Source: Phascolomyces articulosus
Lineage: Eukaryota > Mucoromycota > Mucoromycetes > Mucorales > Lichtheimiaceae
Assembly: GCA_025677815.1 (NCBI GenBank)
Contig: JAIXMP010000009.1
Location: forward strand, 620,001-684,000
DNA: 64,000 nucleotides
Direction: 5' to 3'
Shown here piece after piece: positions 59,137-64,000 of this stretch (its first letter is position 1; the number at the start of each line of letters is the position of its first letter). The notes beneath the pieces were generated by a model that worked only from the letters and a program-made list of their open reading frames with translations, did not search any database and had not been told where the DNA came from. The translations under genes and the position numbers were made by a program.

Positions 59137-61376
59137 ATGTCGTTAGTAGCACGACATAGAATATCATGCTTAATTACAACACGCCATTCAACTCGAATAC
59201 GACCGACTTTTACTACTACTACTGCCACAATACGCTGTTATTCAACGACACCACCTCACTCTAAACCAACAAATAAAAGTCAAACCTTGTTGACAGAATA
59301 TGTTTATGGAAGAACCCGTATTTATACTAGTTTGCAAACAATGGCAAAAGGAAAACCAGCAACGTCAGGAAAGACACGCATTGGATCGCCTATTACTTCA
59401 CCTCCATTAAAATGGCAATGGCTTCAGCGATCTGAAAGTAAATTAGCTTCATCGAGCACGGCGATCGGTTCCAATGACAGGTCAGATCAACAAAACAGCC
59501 AGGTTCATATTTTGGGGTCCTTGAAGCAGAGTATGCGTGAAATGTTTTTGCCAGTTGGGTAAGGTTATCCATAAATATGTTGTTACTTGAATAAGTGAAT
59601 CTACCTTCCTCCTTATCAAAAAATCCAAACAAACCAAAATTTTCTCTGGATTAACTTTCATGCGTAAACAAATAGATATCCAGAATCAGTCCATAGTTGT
59701 TATAAAAGATTTCATATGTGGTTAGGGTTGGAGACTTATGTTGGATCAGCCGTAAGTATTAAATCAACCAGAAGAGAAAAGATAGAAAGAGTATATCATC
59801 AGGATAGCTAAAATAGATGGTTTTTGGATTTAGATTGGTGTATTATGCTCTCAAGCAATGCTGTCATCCTTAGGTTTAGGTGCTGCAGAAGCAACTGGTG
59901 GCGCTGTTGCTATTCAATGGTTAGGCTTTTGTTATATATATCCTTAGATTTCTTATTCTAATATTTCATATGACACATCGTCATTTTCAGGGTTTTAAAA
60001 GATGGTATAGGTGAATTTGGCAAATTATTCTTTATTAAGCAGTTTGCAAGTTCTTTCGATTCACACCCAAAAAGTTGGAAATTCGTAAGTACCCTAAAAC
60101 AAAAGTGGAAGCAATATTATGAAGAAAACAAATGGACTGATCAATATCACTAGGTATGCGAGTTATTCTCAGGCGTTGGTTGTTTTCTTCAATTATGTAC
60201 ATCTGTAGTAGCTGCAAAATTCTTCTTACCACTTGCTGCAGGTATATTATAATATAGATATGTTTATATAACCATGTTATTTTGTACTTTTTCTAATCAA
60301 GGATGACTTATCCTTTTATTTTTAGTGGGTAACATGTTCAACTTGGTTCACGAGAGTATTTGGGTTGCAAGTCATATGACATTTACCAAACATTTTGCTG
60401 TAAGTAATAACTTTTTATTCTATCAAAATGAAACTGGAAAAAAATTGGGATACTCACTAGAGATACAGTTAAATGGTAACATTGGTGATATTGTTGCTAA
60501 AGACGACGCACAAATGTCAACAGCCCATCTTCTCGGCATGTTAACAGGTGTTGGTGTTATTTCATTATCCCATGAACCTATTTATCTCTTTGGTGCTTTT
60601 GCACTCCTTACACCTATCAACATTTGGTCTACCATCAAAATGTTGGATGCAGCCGAATTTGAAGTTCTCAACCAAGCAAAATTAACTTTATTAAGTCGAA
60701 CATTTATTGATACTGGAAAAGCAGTTGATTATAAAGAATTACAACCACGAGAAATTGGATTTGGTGAATGGATCAGACCAGGTACTCATGGCGCCATTCG
60801 TCTTAAATTGGGATCAAGTGCTGAAAAATCTTTTAAATCTGTTGGTGAAGTTCAAGATACAGTCAATGTTCTCAAGGTAAAGAAATAATAAGATTAATAG
60901 GAGAATAATAGCGATAATGATACTAACCCAATATATATATGTATGTATAGAATGAAAATTATTTACTAAGCTATCGCAAAGGAACAATGCGAGTTCTTTT
61001 CCATGATGATGCCGAAGCTCCCGATGTTATTCAATCGATATTGCATGCCATTAAGTTCCATGATACCCTTCACAAGAATGACATTCATAAAGAGAAAGAT
61101 TGGTCTGGTTATTTAGCTGCGCTGGACGATAGTTTAACATGGACCAAACAAAACGTTTCTAACTTCGAAAATTCTTTGGAGGAAAACGGCTGGCAAAGCG
61201 AAGCAGTTTATTGGAATGATGGGTAAGAAAAACCAGTCTTAGTCATCAATGGGTTTATGTACTACCCAAATATCTTTTTCTTTTTTTTACTAATTGTATA
61301 TGATCTATATAGTGGTGTACGTCTAAGTTGGGAAGGGCATCCATCACAAGAAGAAACAGCAGCATCAAAACAATAA
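59137..61376 (+). CDS. RUS family protein (DUF647, root UVB sensitive-like)
   Basis: Membrane-associated DUF647 protein; plant RUS members act in UV-B/vitamin B6-related growth control, and fungal function is unknown. Exons 59137-59558, 59676-59751, 59834-59919, 59991-60084, 60154-60241, 60326-60399, 60469-60876, 60951-61222 and 61313-61376 give 527 aa. The Arg/Ser/Thr-rich N-terminus without acids (MSLVARHRISCLITTRHSTR) looks mitochondrial. Core blocks: LGLGAAEATGGAVAIQWVLK, DGIGEFGKLFF, FLPLAAVGNMFNLVHES, and HFALNGNIGDIVAKDDAQ across intron 6. The C-terminal region after 400 is a mixed, acidic domain (MRVLFHDDAEAPDVIQS, ENGWQSEAVYW). Intron 6 (60400-60468) is 69 nt with no stop, so its retention would add 23 residues. 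Confidence 0.92.
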
Positions 61377-61797
61377 TATCATAGCCATCACCCATCATCA
61401 TTTTCACACCTATTTATGTATTCATATTCATCTCACTTGTATCATTATTCACTTCATCATCATTGCTTTTCTAGACATTAAACATAGAGAGACCCCACTT
61501 TCCTAATACTACATAAAAACATCTACATTTAATGGGCTGTTTTATTACATCTTTTTTTTTAATAATTATCATATTGATGGGAACACATAGGATATTTTAG
61601 GCGTAGGTGCAATGTACGAAAAAGAAAACTATTATTACAAAACAACATTAAGTTTTAAAAGTATCAAAATTATCTGATCATCTATAATCAATAGTGAATG
61701 GTATATATACATCAACAAGAATATTCAATGAAGTTTATATATGTGTAAAGAATTTATCCTTTTGTATATAATATCTGGTAGATATATGCCAAATGAA
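61377..61797. other. Intergenic between convergent RUS and FOL3
   Basis: Shared 3' flank, AT-rich with T-runs and TATATA patches. No gene seen. Confidence 0.5.
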
Positions 61798-63036
61798 TTA
61801 TTCTTTTAAAAGTCTGAAAAAGTCAGCAACAAGATAAAGTGATCCACACATCACAACGTGCGAGGCCGATGATGGTAGAGCTTGTAAACAGGACCATAAA
61901 TCATCAAATGTTTGACTGTGTTGTACATACATGTTGGCAGCATCTTGAATTTCTGTTGGTGATACACAGTGAATCCAAGGCATATCCTCAGGTTGTGTAA
62001 ATGGTACTGCAAATACAGTGTCTTGAGGCCGTAACAATATCTTTAACATTCCATCGATATCTTTTCCTGTCGTCATACCCATAATCCAAACAATATTTTG
62101 TGCATCAAGGGTGTCAACGTATTTTCGTAAAGCTCGCGTCGCTGGAGGATTATGCGCACCATCCACCAGAATTGATGGTAACGAATTACCTCTGATAACG
62201 GAAGGTGGGATCTCTTCGAGTCTACCTGGCCAGTAAGCTGCCGCCATGCCTACTCGTAATTGATCGTCATTGAATTGAATATCACCTGTTTCACGTAACC
62301 AAGCAAGGGCAGTAACTGCTGCAGCTGAATTAGCACGTTGATAATCTCCCCGTAAAGGAACCGAATACTGATAGATATGTCCATTTAACGCCAATTGAAA
62401 CGTATTATTCTCTCCCTTTTCAGCCTCCTTGACCAATTTGTAAGGTGCATTCAATTTTTCTGCGTGTTGAACCAATGTTTCCATCACACCATCTTCTTCT
62501 TGAGGTGCAAGTACCACACGACATCCAGGCTTCATAATACCTGCTTTTGCTTGAGCAATCGCTTCCATGGTATTACCCAGAATACCTGCATGATCCCATC
62601 CTATAGCAGTAACAATCGTTACTTTGGGTTGCTTAAATACATTGGTCGCGTCGAGACTTCCACCCAATCCAACTTCAATAACCGCCCAATCTAGTTTATG
62701 ATTACTAAAGATGCATAATGCGGTTGCTACCAATTGTTCAAATAATGAAGCCGACAATTGTTGATCATCATTGACACTTCCAACATGAGCCAATACGCGT
62801 TTGTATTCTTCTTTAGATACAGCATCATCGTTCATGTGAATACTGTCATGAGGTTCTAGTAAATGCGGGGAATTGAATCGACCGACTGTGAAGCCTAGCT
62901 GACGAAGAACTGAAGAAGTATATGCGCATACAGATCCTTTGCCATTGGTGCCTGCCACATGAATCACTTTGAGTTGATCTTGCGGATTGCCAAGTGCGTT
63001 TAATAGTTTGTTGATACGGTCTAGTCCAAGATCCAT
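61798..63036 (-). CDS. FOL3: Dihydrofolate synthase (Mur-ligase family)
   Basis: Intronless, 412 aa. Joins dihydropteroate and glutamate with ATP to make dihydrofolate in folate synthesis. Family features in order: LGLDRINKLLNALGNPQ, P-loop HVAGTNGKGSVCAY, FNSPHLLEPHDSIHMN, the Mg-binding VIEVGLGGSLDATNVF, AIGWDHAGILGNTMEAIAQ (with the Lys of AKAGIMKPG after it), RGDYQRANSAAAVTAL, YWPGRLEE and the C-domain DGAHNPPATRAL. The start without a presequence and the length resemble yeast Fol3 (dihydrofolate synthase) more than Met7 (folylpolyglutamate synthase), which is longer. Shares a 209-bp divergent promoter with the primase gene. Confidence 0.93.
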   Translation of the reverse strand: MDLGLDRINKLLNALGNPQDQLKVIHVAGTNGKGSVCAYTSSVLRQLGFTVGRFNSPHLLEPHDSIHMNDDAVSKEEYKRVLAHVGSVNDDQQLSASLFEQLVATALCIFSNHKLDWAVIEVGLGGSLDATNVFKQPKVTIVTAIGWDHAGILGNTMEAIAQAKAGIMKPGCRVVLAPQEEDGVMETLVQHAEKLNAPYKLVKEAEKGENNTFQLALNGHIYQYSVPLRGDYQRANSAAAVTALAWLRETGDIQFNDDQLRVGMAAAYWPGRLEEIPPSVIRGNSLPSILVDGAHNPPATRALRKYVDTLDAQNIVWIMGMTTGKDIDGMLKILLRPQDTVFAVPFTQPEDMPWIHCVSPTEIQDAANMYVQHSQTFDDLWSCLQALPSSASHVVMCGSLYLVADFFRLLKE

Positions 63037-63245
63037 TGTTGGTATTTAAAAAAAAGCTTGGAGGACTCAAGTCGTCTCTTTATTTGTAATTTTCGCGTTT
63101 CGCGTCTTTTTTTCAACTCGCGTCTTTGTTTCGTTATTAAACCTTGCCTGTATCCAAAACGCTAGATCACGAAACAAACATGACAGATCAAAGTAAATAA
63201 AACGTTCATTATAATAGATATCGAAAAAAGGCTTTGGGATATTCA
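63037..63245. promoter_or_regulatory. Divergent FOL3/PRI1 promoter with MBF/E2F-like sites
   Basis: Between the start codons lie TTTCGCGTTTCGCGT (63091-63105), two overlapping TTTCGCG units that read ACGCGAAACGCGAAA on the other strand; ACTCGCGTC at 63116-63124; and CACGAAA (63168-63174), the exact yeast SCB core. ACGCG and CGCGAAA cores are the known G1/S (MBF/SBF, E2F-like) elements, and DNA primase is a classical G1/S target. GC-rich motifs stand out in this AT-rich DNA. Confidence 0.6.
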
Positions 63246-64000
63246 ATGGACCGGTTACATGAATTTATAGATAGTGAAGAACTTAAAAACGAAGATTTCG
63301 ACATGTCAATTTTTGACGACGACATGGACGACGATATTATCAATCAAGTCGATGATCACTTGGCTAATGTTCATTTACAAACACCTGAAAGACCATTTAA
63401 AAAGAGCCTCATGTATGTCTAAACCTCTCCCATGACTTTTTTTTTTTTTTTTAAAAAAAAAGAAAGATTCCTCTCAGAATGTGTACCTGACCATTTTAAT
63501 CGTACAACACCTTTTTTTTTCGTTTATATAGATCGGCACCTCCAGAAGACGATCAAGTATTCTTATTAAGATTATTTTATCAACGATTCTTTCCTTATAA
63601 GACATATTTTAATTGGCTTAACTATGGATTAGGTAAGTACCATTATGTATAGATAATAAGCTAGCGAGTAGAATAATTGATATAATTTTTTTTTCAGATA
63701 TAAGCAAAAACTTTACCCATCGAGAATTCAGTTTCACATTACCATCCGATATTTACATCCGTTATAACTCATTTGCCAATATCGATGTGATGAAAAAAGA
63801 AATCGAACGTTTGCAACCTATAAAGATTGATATTGGTGCAGTGTATACTGTTAAGGTAACATATAAAGAAGGAGGAAGGAAAGGAAAGAGTAAATATGAT
63901 CCAGTAATGATAATGGTATATGTTTTCTATAAAAAAATAATGATGTAGCCAAAAGACAAAAAGACTGTCAATGAAAAGGTTTTTAAACCATTGGAAAAAG
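63246..64000 (+). CDS. PRI1: DNA primase small subunit, 3' part outside window
   Basis: Catalytic RNA-primer-synthesising subunit of the DNA polymerase alpha-primase complex. Exons 63246-63412, 63532-63632, 63698-63855 and 63949 to the window end. An acidic N-terminus (SIFDDDMDDDIINQVDD) is followed by the family start: PPEDDQVFLLRLFYQRFFPY, FNWLNYGL, FTHREFSFTLPSDIYIRYNS and KIDIGAVYTVKPKDK. The catalytic Asp pair and zinc site lie beyond the window. Start choice: ATG 63246 gives a clean frame. An upstream ATG at 63180 would need a short intron, but its only donor leaves the wrong phase. Confidence 0.92.

Noticed and set aside
63180..63200. Upstream ATG (MTDQSK) as alternative PRI1 start
   Set aside because: The only nearby GT donor leaves a phase that does not match any acceptor in frame with the primase; ATG 63246 needs no extra exon.

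Overview
The window is nuclear DNA from a fungus. Genes are interrupted by many short GT-AG introns (about 50-200 nt, mostly GTAAGT/GTATGT donors). Intergenic DNA is very AT-rich and full of mononucleotide runs and triplet microsatellites. The gene set (Mgm101, IZH3-like PAQR receptor, Tps2-like trehalose phosphatase, She3-like coiled coil, Fol3, Pri1) is fungal. Abundant introns, ALS3/FetB-like transporters and a RUS/DUF647 protein suggest an early-diverging Mucoromycota-type (Mucorales-like) mould; that placement is inference. Exon coordinates were assembled by hand from splice signals. Every complete multi-exon model keeps an open frame with total length divisible by three.

Layout. 1-1232: MGM101 (5' end cut or unresolved), then a small secreted-type ORF (1565-1795) and an F-box gene (minus, 2382-3409). 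5674-8407: two-domain trehalose-6-phosphate phosphatase. 10168-12080 (minus) and 12308-13949 (plus): divergent methionine aminopeptidase 1 and an ASCC1-like KH/2H-phosphoesterase protein. 14778-16426 (minus): bHLH factor. 18154-19820 (minus): PAQR/IZH3-like receptor. 22337-23025: Gln/Thr-rich hypothetical. 23026-28453: gene-poor DNA with a U6 snRNA-like core at about 25765-25866. 28454-31061: casein-kinase-1-like kinase with a Trp-Gly-rich tail. 32419-34207: glutaryl-CoA dehydrogenase. 34208-38664: gene-poor. 38665-39869: coiled-coil She3-like protein. 41189-42809 and 46560-48579: two tandem UPF0014 (FetB/ALS3-like) transporters with the same intron pattern. 49962-53117: M28B membrane peptidase. 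53187-53876 (minus): mitochondrial IF3. 54716-55829 (minus): eIF3j. 56571-58758: transposon debris, namely a MITE-like inverted-repeat unit, a broken integrase (minus) and a TnpB/Fanzor-like C-terminal module (plus). 59137-61376: RUS/DUF647. 61798-63036 (minus) and 63246-64000 (plus, cut by the window end): divergent dihydrofolate synthase and DNA primase small subunit.

Genes working together. Most neighbours are unrelated housekeeping genes. Plausible links are mitochondrial function (Mgm101, GCDH, mtIF3), translation (MetAP1, mtIF3, eIF3j) and S phase. FOL3 and PRI1 share a short divergent promoter with MBF/E2F-like sites.

Most notable leads: the WG/GW-rich tail on an atypical CK1 kinase, the Fanzor-like remnant beside a dead integrase, the U6 core without a recognisable 5' hairpin, two GC-AG introns, and the tandem ALS3/FetB-like pair.
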